Part shown: in pieces, positions 23,140 to 31,012 of the stretch
How the letters are laid out: each line of letters opens with the position of its first letter
Position numbering within the stretch: the first letter of the stretch is position 1
Source of the DNA: Desulfobacteraceae bacterium
Lineage (GTDB): Bacteria; Desulfobacterota; Desulfobacteria; Desulfobacterales; Desulfosarcinaceae
DNA: 33,133 nt
Direction: 5' to 3'
Assembly (NCBI GenBank): GCA_024230435.1
Contig: JAAERL010000187.1
Location: forward strand, 1 to 33,133
The notes under the pieces: generated by a model
What the model was told of the DNA's origin: nothing
Databases searched by the model: none
The model's input: the letters and a program-made list of their open reading frames with translations, nothing else
Program-made: the position numbers and the translations under genes

Positions 23140-23811
23140 ATGAGATTTCAAACAATTATGATAATTATTTTAAACAATTTCTTTTTGTTCCCCTTGCTGC
23201 ATTCAGATTCCATAAATACGCTTTTTTGCGAGACCATCAAAGATATTGGCCTAAAAGATGAAAAAAAATACATTCTTTCATTAATGCTGGTTTGCCTGGG
23301 CATTGTTTTAGGCTTTCCGCTATTTAGCATCAGTTACTACACGATGGTCCGCACGTCTACTCCCCAGTTTTGCGCAAGTTGTCATGAAATCCGGTTTGCT
23401 TATGATACCTGGAAAACATCGACCCATGCCAACAATGCACAGGGGTTTGTAGCTGACTGCATGGATTGCCATTTGCCGGCTCCTCACGACACCTTTAACT
23501 TCTTCTACGCCAAAACCGCCCACGGAATCAAAGACGTGGTAGCTCATTTTATCGGCGGCGCTTATGATCGCCAAAAGAACCGGCAGGCGGCCTCTGCATC
23601 ATTAAAAAATGAACAATGCATGAAATGCCATCGCAATATTTTATACATTCCGGATAAGCGCGGCGCCATGTTAGCACATCGGGCAGTGCTTTTTGCACGC
23701 GCCGGGTATGAAAAAAAGTGCATGGATTGCCATCGCGGCTTAGTACATAATCCAGCGCCGGTCTACCGGTACAAGCAATACGAGATAGCATACCGTGGAT
23801 TGGGCAAATAG
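23140..23811 (+). CDS. NapC/NrfH-type tetraheme quinol-oxidising cytochrome (HaoC-like)
   Basis: About 223 residues from ATG 23140. A membrane segment (YILSLMLVCLGIVLGFPLFS) is followed by four heme sites: CASCH, CMDCH, CMKCH and CMDCH. The layout QFCASCHEIRFAYDTWKTSTH is that of NrfH/NapC proteins, which take electrons from menaquinol and pass them to a periplasmic multiheme partner. The next gene, 35 bases on, encodes an octaheme HAO-like protein, so this is its likely electron donor (as with HaoC in epsilonproteobacteria). The true start is uncertain: the first 40 residues include an extra hydrophobic stretch not usual in NrfH, no ribosome site precedes 23140, and the frame is open back to 22861 inside cysE. 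Confidence 0.85.
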   Translation: MRFQTIMIIILNNFFLFPLLHSDSINTLFCETIKDIGLKDEKKYILSLMLVCLGIVLGFPLFSISYYTMVRTSTPQFCASCHEIRFAYDTWKTSTHANNAQGFVADCMDCHLPAPHDTFNFFYAKTAHGIKDVVAHFIGGAYDRQKNRQAASASLKNEQCMKCHRNILYIPDKRGAMLAHRAVLFARAGYEKKCMDCHRGLVHNPAPVYRYKQYEIAYRGLGK

Positions 23812-23846
23812 GCTTAAATCAACACAAACATTATGGGGAAACAGTA

Positions 23847-25244
23847 ATGTATTGTAATGTGAAAAATATTTTGACGGTCATTTTCCTGCCGGCATTTGCT
23901 ATATATTTAATCTGCGCACCGGCCTGGGCAGATCTAAACCAGCCCGTACACAAAGCTTTCCTCATTGAACGCAGTATGCCTGCCGAGGCTGTTGCCTGTA
24001 TTGAGTGTCACAAAAACGAACACCCCGGCCTGTTTGTTGATTGGGCACGCAGCAGACACGCCAATGCAAACATCTCTTGTTATGATTGCCATCTTGCCGA
24101 AAAGCACGATCCGGACGTTAGCACAAAACATTACCAGCAATATAAACGCTCGGATTTAAAGTATGGCCGCAAGGAATACAAAGTTCCCATTGCCGCGGCA
24201 GTAACACCCAAGGATTGTTCCCGCTGTCATCCCGATGAAGCCCTGCAATACAGCCGCAGCAAACATGCAAATACAATTGAAATTATATGGAAACTCGATC
24301 CATGGCTTAACAAGGGCATGAACAGCGATTTTGAAAGGGCCTCGGGTTGCTATCACTGCCACGGAACGATCCTGAAAATAAAAGACGATACCCTCGACCC
24401 CGAAACCTGGCCTAATGTAGGCGTAGGCCGCATGAATTTGGACGGCAGCAAGGGCAGTTGCACAAGCTGCCATACGCGGCACCGGTTCTCGGTAATGGAA
24501 GCGCGAAAGCCCGAAGCATGCGGACAATGCCATTTAGGTCCTGATCATCCCCAAATTGAAATTTACATGGAATCCAAGCATGGTGATATCTATACGGCTC
24601 ATGGCGGCAAGTACAACTGGAACGCTGCGGCTGGAACCTGGACGCCGGGTGTTGATTACCGCGGTCCCACATGCTCCTCGTGCCATATTTCCGGAGCCGG
24701 AACCACACTTACCTCCCATGATGTCACAGAACGGCTTTCCTGGGAAATACAAGCCCCTAAAACAATCAGGCCTTCGGAATTCAAGCCCTTTCCGGCAAAA
24801 ACGGATTGGAAAATAGAACGGGAAAAAATGATGGCGATCTGCACCCAATGTCACGGAAAAACCTGGGTCAACGGCCACTATGTAAAACTGGATAAAGTGA
24901 TAACTGAGTATAATGATGTGTATTTTGCACCGGCAAAACAAATGCTTGATGACCTTTACAATAAAGGTCTTTTGGATAAAACAAAATTTTTCGATGAACA
25001 ACTGGAAGTGGAATACTATGAGCTCTGGCATCACGAAGGGCGCCGTGCGCGTATGGGCGCCGCCATGATGGCTCCTGATTATACCTGGTGGCATGGGTTC
25101 TATGAATGCAAAAAGCGATTCAACAATTATATGCAAGAAGCACGTCACCTTTTAGAAACCAATAAAAAAGCTTATGTGGCCAAAGATTTTCCAAATGCAA
25201 CCGGCCGAACCGGAAAACCCAAAAAAATTTTCCCCGGGCAATAA
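23847..25244 (+). CDS. haoA: Octaheme HAO-family cytochrome c
   Basis: 465 residues with a signal peptide (1-28, ending PAWA-D). Eight CXXCH sites: CIECH (C51), CYDCH, CSRCH, CYHCH, CTSCH, CGQCH, CSSCH and CTQCH. The C-terminal helical part contains GRRARMGAAMMAPDYTWWHG, a hallmark of the hydroxylamine oxidoreductase family. In nitrifiers HAO oxidises hydroxylamine; in epsilonproteobacteria related proteins paired with a NapC-type HaoC are proposed to reduce nitrite. The upstream NrfH-like gene argues for the reducing direction here. Whether the P460-type Tyr cross-link is kept needs an alignment. GGGGAAACAG precedes the ATG. Confidence 0.8.
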   Translation: MYCNVKNILTVIFLPAFAIYLICAPAWADLNQPVHKAFLIERSMPAEAVACIECHKNEHPGLFVDWARSRHANANISCYDCHLAEKHDPDVSTKHYQQYKRSDLKYGRKEYKVPIAAAVTPKDCSRCHPDEALQYSRSKHANTIEIIWKLDPWLNKGMNSDFERASGCYHCHGTILKIKDDTLDPETWPNVGVGRMNLDGSKGSCTSCHTRHRFSVMEARKPEACGQCHLGPDHPQIEIYMESKHGDIYTAHGGKYNWNAAAGTWTPGVDYRGPTCSSCHISGAGTTLTSHDVTERLSWEIQAPKTIRPSEFKPFPAKTDWKIEREKMMAICTQCHGKTWVNGHYVKLDKVITEYNDVYFAPAKQMLDDLYNKGLLDKTKFFDEQLEVEYYELWHHEGRRARMGAAMMAPDYTWWHGFYECKKRFNNYMQEARHLLETNKKAYVAKDFPNATGRTGKPKKIFPGQ

Positions 25245-25252
25245 GCCATTAA

Positions 25253-25296
25253 GCCGCCGGGCGCATACGCAGTCCGAAATGTATGCATCCGGCAGC
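25253..25296. other. Long imperfect hairpin after the HAO-like gene
   Basis: GCCGCCGGGCGCATAC (25253-25268) and GTATGCATCCGGCAGC (25281-25296) pair at 13 of 16 positions, most of the rest being G-U in RNA, with a 12-base loop. It starts 8 bases after the stop codon. No T-run; probably an RNA-stabilising or Rho-linked 3' end. Confidence 0.5.
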
Positions 25297-25527
25297 ACGT
25301 TAGTGTTCATCCAAAAAATGGATCAACCTTGCACACGCTATGAACGATTTCGTGCATTTTTCATCAGTCCCCATAATCTTAACCTTTCAAATCCATCTAA
25401 GTCATTATCATTTCAATAATTTTTGAACGCTATTATTTTCGGCATCAATTTTGCTCTACATAGATGGTTGACCTGTATACTCTGATAAACAAGGCATGTA
25501 ACACATTTATGACCTGGTGAAGACTGA

Positions 25528-26979
25528 ATGCAAATACCGCTTAAAATATTCTCAATTTTGATTTCACGCACCCTTCAAAAACCAAAGATTTGGAATCGGC
25601 AAATCCATACGTTTAGCAATCGTATTCTCAATTGGCAACCGTCAACCCTTATCCTGACAAGCTTTATAACCGCTATAATACTCGGGGCGTTACTTCTCAA
25701 GCTTCCGGCAGCAACCAATACCGGACACATCGGTTGGATCAATGCCATATTCACATCCACATCCGCCGTTTGTGTTACAGGCCTGGTCGTTATCGACACA
25801 GGAAGCTATTTTAGCACCTTTGGTCAATTGGTGATTCTGGCATTAATCCAAGTTGGCGGCTTGGGCGTTATGACAATATCCTTGATACTTTTTAAGTGGT
25901 TGGGCCGCAGCATCACTTTTCGCCACAGAAGGGTAATGCAGGACTTGTTTACCCACACTCCGAGAAAAGACATCTTCAAGCTGGTCAAAAACATTATTTT
26001 TTTGACATTTACGATTGAAGGCATCGGTATAATTGTGCTCACGGTCCATTGGTATGGGGAACTTGGTCTGCAGCGGGCTGCTTACATGGCTTTATTCCAT
26101 TCGGTTTCCGGCTTCTGCAACGCCGGTTTTTCACTTTTTCATGACAGTATGGTCCGCTATGGCGGCAGTCTTTTGCTCAACGCGACGCTTGGAGGGTTAA
26201 TTGTTTTAGGAGGGATTGGTTTTCCGGTGTTCTATGACCTTCAATGTTGGTTCAAAAAACGGAAAAATATACGATACAGGCTTTCAATTCAAACAAAAAT
26301 CGTCTTACTGACAACCTTTATCCTTATTGTTTCAGGAGCCCTGATGTTTGCGTTTCTTGAGCGATCGGCCCTGGCCGATAATGCATCTGTTACCCAGCGT
26401 ATCCTGACACCGCTGTTTCAATCGATGACATGCAGAACAGCGGGTTTTAACACTACCGCTATAGATCAGCTCAATGACGCTACACTATGCATGATGATTT
26501 TTCTCATGTTTTTCGGCGCCTCACCTGGTTCATGCGGAGGTGGCGTAAAAACGACCACCTTGGCGCTATTAACAATTTTTGCGGTAAGCCGAATTCGAAA
26601 ACAGCGATGGGTGAATATTTTTAAAAAAAGCGTTCCACACGAAACAGTCATGCGCAGTATTTCATTGGTTTTGATCTCCAGCATCATTATTAGCACCGTT
26701 TTATTCTTAATGCTTTCAGGAGATTTAATATTAACGGGTCAAGAGGTAACCAATGTCCGGGGCTCCTTTCTGCCTTATTTTTTTGAAACAGTATCAGCAT
26801 TTGGCACTGTAGGACTTTCAATGGGTGTTACGTCTGAATTGAACTCGTTGGGTAAATGTTTGATTATTTTAACAATGATTATTGGACGGGTCGGCGTTCT
26901 AACTTTTGCATATATCATTGCCGGTTCGGACCCTGTTAACGGAGTAGAACGCGCTGAAGAAAATATGATGATAGGATAG
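25528..26979 (+). CDS. ktrB: Potassium uptake channel subunit KtrB/TrkH
   Basis: 483 residues, an ion-conducting subunit of the Trk/Ktr/HKT superfamily. All four selectivity-filter loops are visible: TSAVCVTGLVV, HSVSGFCNAGFSLF, MTCRTAGFNTTA and SAFGTVGLSMG. The gating-loop region near GASPGSCGGGVKTTT is typical of this family. Size and the small RCK partner directly downstream (11 bases) favour KtrB rather than the larger TrkH systems. The N-terminal 40 residues are basic and cytoplasmic. No strong ribosome site precedes ATG 25528. Confidence 0.92.
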   Translation: MQIPLKIFSILISRTLQKPKIWNRQIHTFSNRILNWQPSTLILTSFITAIILGALLLKLPAATNTGHIGWINAIFTSTSAVCVTGLVVIDTGSYFSTFGQLVILALIQVGGLGVMTISLILFKWLGRSITFRHRRVMQDLFTHTPRKDIFKLVKNIIFLTFTIEGIGIIVLTVHWYGELGLQRAAYMALFHSVSGFCNAGFSLFHDSMVRYGGSLLLNATLGGLIVLGGIGFPVFYDLQCWFKKRKNIRYRLSIQTKIVLLTTFILIVSGALMFAFLERSALADNASVTQRILTPLFQSMTCRTAGFNTTAIDQLNDATLCMMIFLMFFGASPGSCGGGVKTTTLALLTIFAVSRIRKQRWVNIFKKSVPHETVMRSISLVLISSIIISTVLFLMLSGDLILTGQEVTNVRGSFLPYFFETVSAFGTVGLSMGVTSELNSLGKCLIILTMIIGRVGVLTFAYIIAGSDPVNGVERAEENMMIG

Positions 26980-26989
26980 GAAAAATAAA

Positions 26990-27655
26990 ATGAAACGATT
27001 CGCAGTTATCGGTCTGGGCAATTTTGGCTTTCATGCGGCTAAAACTTTATATGAAGACGGCCATGAAGTAGTGGCTATAGATATCGATAAATTAACAGTA
27101 CAGGCTATCGATAACTTTTGCACCGAGGCGGTTGTTCTTGACGCCAACAATAAAGATTCCTTACTAACGCTTGGGCTTGATAATATGCACGGAGTAGTTG
27201 TAGCCGTGGGAACCAAAATCAGTACGAGCATTTTAATCTGTCTGTACTTACAGCAAATCGGTGTAAAAAATGTTATTATAAAGGCCTTGGATGAAGATCA
27301 CGGAAAAATTCTCGAACGTTTAGGGGCCACCAAAATCATTCATCCGGAACGAGATATGGCCATCCGTGTTTCCAGGGGCTTATCCCGTCCAAATGTTCTG
27401 GATTTCATCCCTCTGACGAAAGATTTCGATCTTATCCAGATTGGTCCGGCCAAAGAATTTATCAACAAAAGCCTAAGGGATCTTAACCTGAAAGCAAAAT
27501 TTGACGTATATGTAATTGCCATCAAGCAAATGAACACCGGAAAAAGTATTCTGGTCCCATCCGCCAGCTACGTGATCAAAAAAAATGACACACTTATCAT
27601 GATTGGGAAGTCAAAACATATTCGCCGGGTCAAAAATTTGGGTCACCTCGCATAA
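26990..27655 (+). CDS. ktrA: Ktr/Trk potassium regulator with one RCK unit
   Basis: 221 residues. RCK_N (1-135) has the Rossmann motif GLGNFG (residues 8-13) and the acidic end of strand 2 (VVAIDID) that binds the adenosine ribose of NAD(H)/ATP/ADP. RCK_C (about 140-221) follows. KtrA forms an octameric ring under KtrB and gates it in response to nucleotides. The single RCK pair (not the doubled form of TrkA) fits KtrA. AGGAAAA precedes the ATG; the pair is surely one operon. Confidence 0.93.
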   Translation: MKRFAVIGLGNFGFHAAKTLYEDGHEVVAIDIDKLTVQAIDNFCTEAVVLDANNKDSLLTLGLDNMHGVVVAVGTKISTSILICLYLQQIGVKNVIIKALDEDHGKILERLGATKIIHPERDMAIRVSRGLSRPNVLDFIPLTKDFDLIQIGPAKEFINKSLRDLNLKAKFDVYVIAIKQMNTGKSILVPSASYVIKKNDTLIMIGKSKHIRRVKNLGHLA

Positions 27656-27833
27656 AATTTTTCTCACCCAATTGAGCAAACATTATTTATCCCCTCCCAA
27701 AAAAAAATTAGGAATTTGGATGATAAGGACAAGCAGTTTTAAAAAAAACCAGATCGTGTGCACCATTTATGCCGTGGTCTATAGATGAGTTCTGTGCTAC
27801 TTAGGGTCTTGGAAAGCAACTAATGCAACAGTC

Positions 27834-27886
27834 AGCAATTAATGGCTATCGGTAAAATTGGCCATTTATCGATGGGCAGTAACTAA
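27834..27886 (+). repeat. R1 repeat, short copy upstream of the ABC-F gene
   Basis: Left arm AGCAATTAATGGCTATCGG, core GGTAAAATTGGCC, right arm GATGGGCAGTAACTAA. The ends are inverted repeats of each other. The long internal part of R1 is absent. It ends 26 bases before the ABC-F start codon. Confidence 0.7.
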
Positions 27887-27912
27887 CCAAAAGGTGTTTA
27901 GTAAAACAGGAC

Positions 27913-29781
27913 ATGATATCTGCAGACAATTTATCCAAATCGTATGGTGCGCACGTTTTATTTAAGAACTTGAGCTTTAAAATCAACTCACGGGAACGGG
28001 TTGGTCTGGTAGGACGAAACGGGCACGGCAAAACCACGCTATTTCGTATCATCATAGGCCAGGAAGCCTGTGATGACGGCCAATTGACCATACCTAAAAA
28101 CTATCACGTAGGCCATGTTCAGCAACATCTGAAATTTACCCAAAGCACTGTTATAGAAGAGGGTATGCTCGGGTTGCCGCCAACGGAAAAAGATCATCAT
28201 TGGAAAGTAGAAAAAATTTTGGCCGGTCTTGGCTTTTTAACAGCTGATATGAAACGCCGCCCTGATGAATTTTCAGGCGGGTTTCAGGTCCGGTTAAACC
28301 TGGCCAAGGTTTTGGTGTCGGACCCGGATTTGCTGCTGCTCGACGAACCCACCAATTATCTGGACATTACCTCAATTCGATGGATTGAAAGGTTTTTAAT
28401 CAACTGGCCCCGCGAACTGATGTTAATCACCCATGACCGCAGTTTCATGGACCGCTTGGTGACCCACACAATGGGTATTCATCGCAAGGGCATTCGAAAA
28501 ATCGCGGGAAATACCGAAAAATATTATGCCCAATTGGCTCAAGATGAAGAAATTCATGAAAAGACCCGCCTTAACGAGGAAAGGCGCACCAAGGAAATCG
28601 AACAATTTATCACCCGGTTCCGTGCAAAAGCACGCCTGGCCGGAATGGTCCAATCCCGCATCAAGACGCTGTCCAAAATTGAAAAATCATCAAAACTTGA
28701 ACAACTCCAAAATCTTGAGTTCGGTTTCCGCAGTCTGGAATTTAAAGCCAAACATGTCCTTAGCGCCAAGGATTTGACCTTCGGCTATTCAGAACAATCC
28801 ATGCTTTTTAAAAACTTGAACCTATCGGTCAACTCGGGCGACCGAATCTGTGTGGTCGGGCCCAATGGGAAAGGAAAAACCACTCTGTTAAAACTGCTGG
28901 CCGGACAGTTTCAGCCTCAGCAAGGCGAAATCAGCTATCACCCCCGTGTTGAAAAAGGATTTTACGAACAAACAAATGTTCAAAGCCTCAATGAGCACAA
29001 CAGCGTTGAGCAGGAAATTCAATCCAGTTACCCGGATGTGGATCGTCAGATGGCCCGCAACATCAGCGGCGCCATGCTCTTTTCAGGAGATTCGGCATTA
29101 AAATCGATCAGCGTACTCTCCGGGGGTGAAAAAGCGCGGGTGATGCTGGGCAAGCTTCTGGTAAAGCCCTTAAACTTTCTGCTATTGGACGAGCCGAGCA
29201 ACCATCTTGACATGGAATCCTGCGATGCCCTTTTAGCCGCCATTGACAACTTTGAAGGCGCCGTCATTATGGTTACCCATAATGAAATGTTTCTGCATGC
29301 CCTTGCCCGGCGCCTGATTGTTTTTAACGCGGATAGCGTTGATATGTTTGAAGGATCTTACCAGCAGTTTCTCGATAAAGGCGGATGGGGTGATGAAACG
29401 GACACCGCGACACTAAAAAGAAAAGATGATGACAAACAAACGGATGATAAAACTGAACGTTTCAACAAAAAACAGATCCGCCGGCGCCGCTCGGTAATCA
29501 TCAATGAACGATCCAGGCAACTCAAACCTGTAGAGCGGATCATTACCGAAACCGAATTAAAAATTGAAACTGAGGAAAATCGTCTGGAACAATTAAACCA
29601 GCAAATGGTTGAAGCTGTTCAGGACAAAAAAGGCAATCACATTGCTAATTTGTCACAGCACATACATCAGTGCCAGCAACAGATCGATCAAAATTTCAAT
29701 AAACTGGAATCACTTTACCAACAAAAAGATGCCCTGGAAAAATCCTTTAACGCCCAGTTAGCTGATTTGGAAGATACATAG
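27913..29781 (+). CDS. ABC-F family ATPase (YheS/Uup-like)
   Basis: 622 residues with two ABC domains and no membrane segments. Domain 1 has Walker A GRNGHGKT (34-41), signature FSGGFQ and DEPTNYLD; domain 2 has Walker A GPNGKGKT (316-323), signature LSGGEKAR and DEPSNHLD. Between them is the charged linker typical of ABC-F proteins. The last 110 residues are a Lys/Gln-rich coiled coil. ABC-F proteins act on the ribosome as translation factors or resistance factors. The coiled-coil tail and length fit the YheS/Uup housekeeping groups rather than antibiotic-resistance types. Start preceded by AAAACAGGAC. Confidence 0.9.
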   Translation: MISADNLSKSYGAHVLFKNLSFKINSRERVGLVGRNGHGKTTLFRIIIGQEACDDGQLTIPKNYHVGHVQQHLKFTQSTVIEEGMLGLPPTEKDHHWKVEKILAGLGFLTADMKRRPDEFSGGFQVRLNLAKVLVSDPDLLLLDEPTNYLDITSIRWIERFLINWPRELMLITHDRSFMDRLVTHTMGIHRKGIRKIAGNTEKYYAQLAQDEEIHEKTRLNEERRTKEIEQFITRFRAKARLAGMVQSRIKTLSKIEKSSKLEQLQNLEFGFRSLEFKAKHVLSAKDLTFGYSEQSMLFKNLNLSVNSGDRICVVGPNGKGKTTLLKLLAGQFQPQQGEISYHPRVEKGFYEQTNVQSLNEHNSVEQEIQSSYPDVDRQMARNISGAMLFSGDSALKSISVLSGGEKARVMLGKLLVKPLNFLLLDEPSNHLDMESCDALLAAIDNFEGAVIMVTHNEMFLHALARRLIVFNADSVDMFEGSYQQFLDKGGWGDETDTATLKRKDDDKQTDDKTERFNKKQIRRRRSVIINERSRQLKPVERIITETELKIETEENRLEQLNQQMVEAVQDKKGNHIANLSQHIHQCQQQIDQNFNKLESLYQQKDALEKSFNAQLADLEDT

Positions 29782-29802
29782 CGAAAAAGTTAAGGCGCCC
29801 CT

Positions 29803-30699
29803 CTACTGGTATTTATCCTTCAGGACAGACAGCTGCGTCAGGTAACGCTGATGGTACATCAAATTTTTTTGATTACTGATATCGTAAAACAGGTAGTCCA
29901 GATGTGTCCGGATATCCAAACCGTATTTATTTATCTTGGCGGCATTGGCCATATCAATAATCAAAAGTGAATAATAATTGACAAGCATCCGGATATTGCT
30001 ATCGCGCCGCATCAAATAACTCCTGCCGCCAAAGGTATTAAGAAAAAAACAGGCGTATTCATACATCGTCTGCAAACTGGGCTGAGCGTCTTTAGCGCGG
30101 GATTTTGGCCTACACACGGTCATCCATGAAAAAATCACCGACATGGCAGGCTCCAAAACACTAGCCTCGGTGCTGAGAATTTCCTTAACCAAAGCAACCT
30201 GGTCTTTACCAAGCAATCGGTAAAAATGGCTGACATTGCCTATCATGCTGTGCAAATCATTCATTTCTCCCACATTGATTGGCGGTTTTGCCGCTAATTT
30301 GACTAATATCTCGTCAAAAAGCTCTTCAGCCTGAATATTTATTCCCGGCCTTATCAAATATGATTTGCTATCCAGGTACTGAAAAAAAGCGGCCACCTGG
30401 GCGGTGTTTTTCTCACAATCCAACTTTTCAGACTCGGGAAAGGTCTCGGGTTTCTTACTGCCAAACACCGGCTTTAAATCTTTTGGTTTGGGGTCTTGCT
30501 GCTGCTGAATCTCCAACGCCTCGGCAAGCTTATTGACTTCAACTTCCAGATGCGAGATTTGATTGGTGCAATCTTGCTTTTGCACGTCAACAGCACGCTC
30601 AAGGCTCTTATTGTGCCATTGATTAATCTGGTGATATCCAAAAAGAGCTGCTCCGGATAAGGCAAAAATAATTACAAGAATTTTAACTGTTTTATCCAT
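29803..30699 (-). CDS. Membrane-anchored coiled-coil protein of unknown function
   Basis: 298 residues, not recognised. One N-terminal membrane segment (about 5-22, VKILVIIFALSGAALFGY) is followed by a predicted coiled coil (35-68, HLEVEVNKLAEALEIQQQQ) and a Pro/Lys-rich hinge. The remaining part is helical and probably periplasmic, with DSKSYLIRPGINIQAEELF, and LNTFGGRSYLMRRDSNIRML, two related SYL.R...NI patterns that may be a duplicated motif. Convergent with the ABC-F gene, with only 21 bases between the stops. A GATAGGATC-like weak ribosome site precedes the ATG. Confidence 0.7.
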   Translation of the reverse strand: MDKTVKILVIIFALSGAALFGYHQINQWHNKSLERAVDVQKQDCTNQISHLEVEVNKLAEALEIQQQQDPKPKDLKPVFGSKKPETFPESEKLDCEKNTAQVAAFFQYLDSKSYLIRPGINIQAEELFDEILVKLAAKPPINVGEMNDLHSMIGNVSHFYRLLGKDQVALVKEILSTEASVLEPAMSVIFSWMTVCRPKSRAKDAQPSLQTMYEYACFFLNTFGGRSYLMRRDSNIRMLVNYYSLLIIDMANAAKINKYGLDIRTHLDYLFYDISNQKNLMYHQRYLTQLSVLKDKYQ

Positions 30700-30819
30700 T
30701 TAGAAAGATCCTATCCCGGCCAAATAATTATGTTTTCTATGCACTAAAAAAATAGTTTAAAATTTCGGTCAGAATACGTCAGCGAACTTGAGTTTGCAAG
30801 GCCTACATGGAAAAGACAC

Positions 30820-30863
30820 AGCCGGGCAGACCGGAGTGGTTACCCGGCTCGGTCTACCCGGCT
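30820..30863. other. Strong hairpin upstream of the M1 aminopeptidase
   Basis: AGCCGGGCAGACCG (30820-30833) pairs with CGGTCTACCCGGCT (30850-30863), 13 of 14 positions, with a 16-base loop that itself contains ACCCGG. No T-run follows. It lies between divergent genes and may be a leader structure or a small palindromic repeat. Confidence 0.5.
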
Positions 30864-30933
30864 GGAAAATAACGTCCTTGCCGCAGATTTAAAAACAGTA
30901 CAAATCGTGCTATTAGGGTTGTGAAAATTATAC

Positions 30934-30956
30934 GAGCCTGTTTGGGAAACAGGCTC
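30934..30956 (+). other. Perfect 10-bp hairpin in the aminopeptidase leader
   Basis: GAGCCTGTTT/AAACAGGCTC with a GGG loop, 57 bases before the start codon. A run of seven T starts 14 bases further on (30969-30975), which is too distant for a standard terminator but could act as an attenuator. Confidence 0.45.
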
Positions 30957-31012
30957 TAAAGTACCTAATTTTTTTGTTTTTCAATCCTTTTAAGACCAGG
31001 AGATTAAAACCT

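Noticed and set aside
24534-25148. A 204-codon minus-strand open frame
   Set aside because: It is antisense to the octaheme cytochrome, whose eight heme motifs fix the coding strand.
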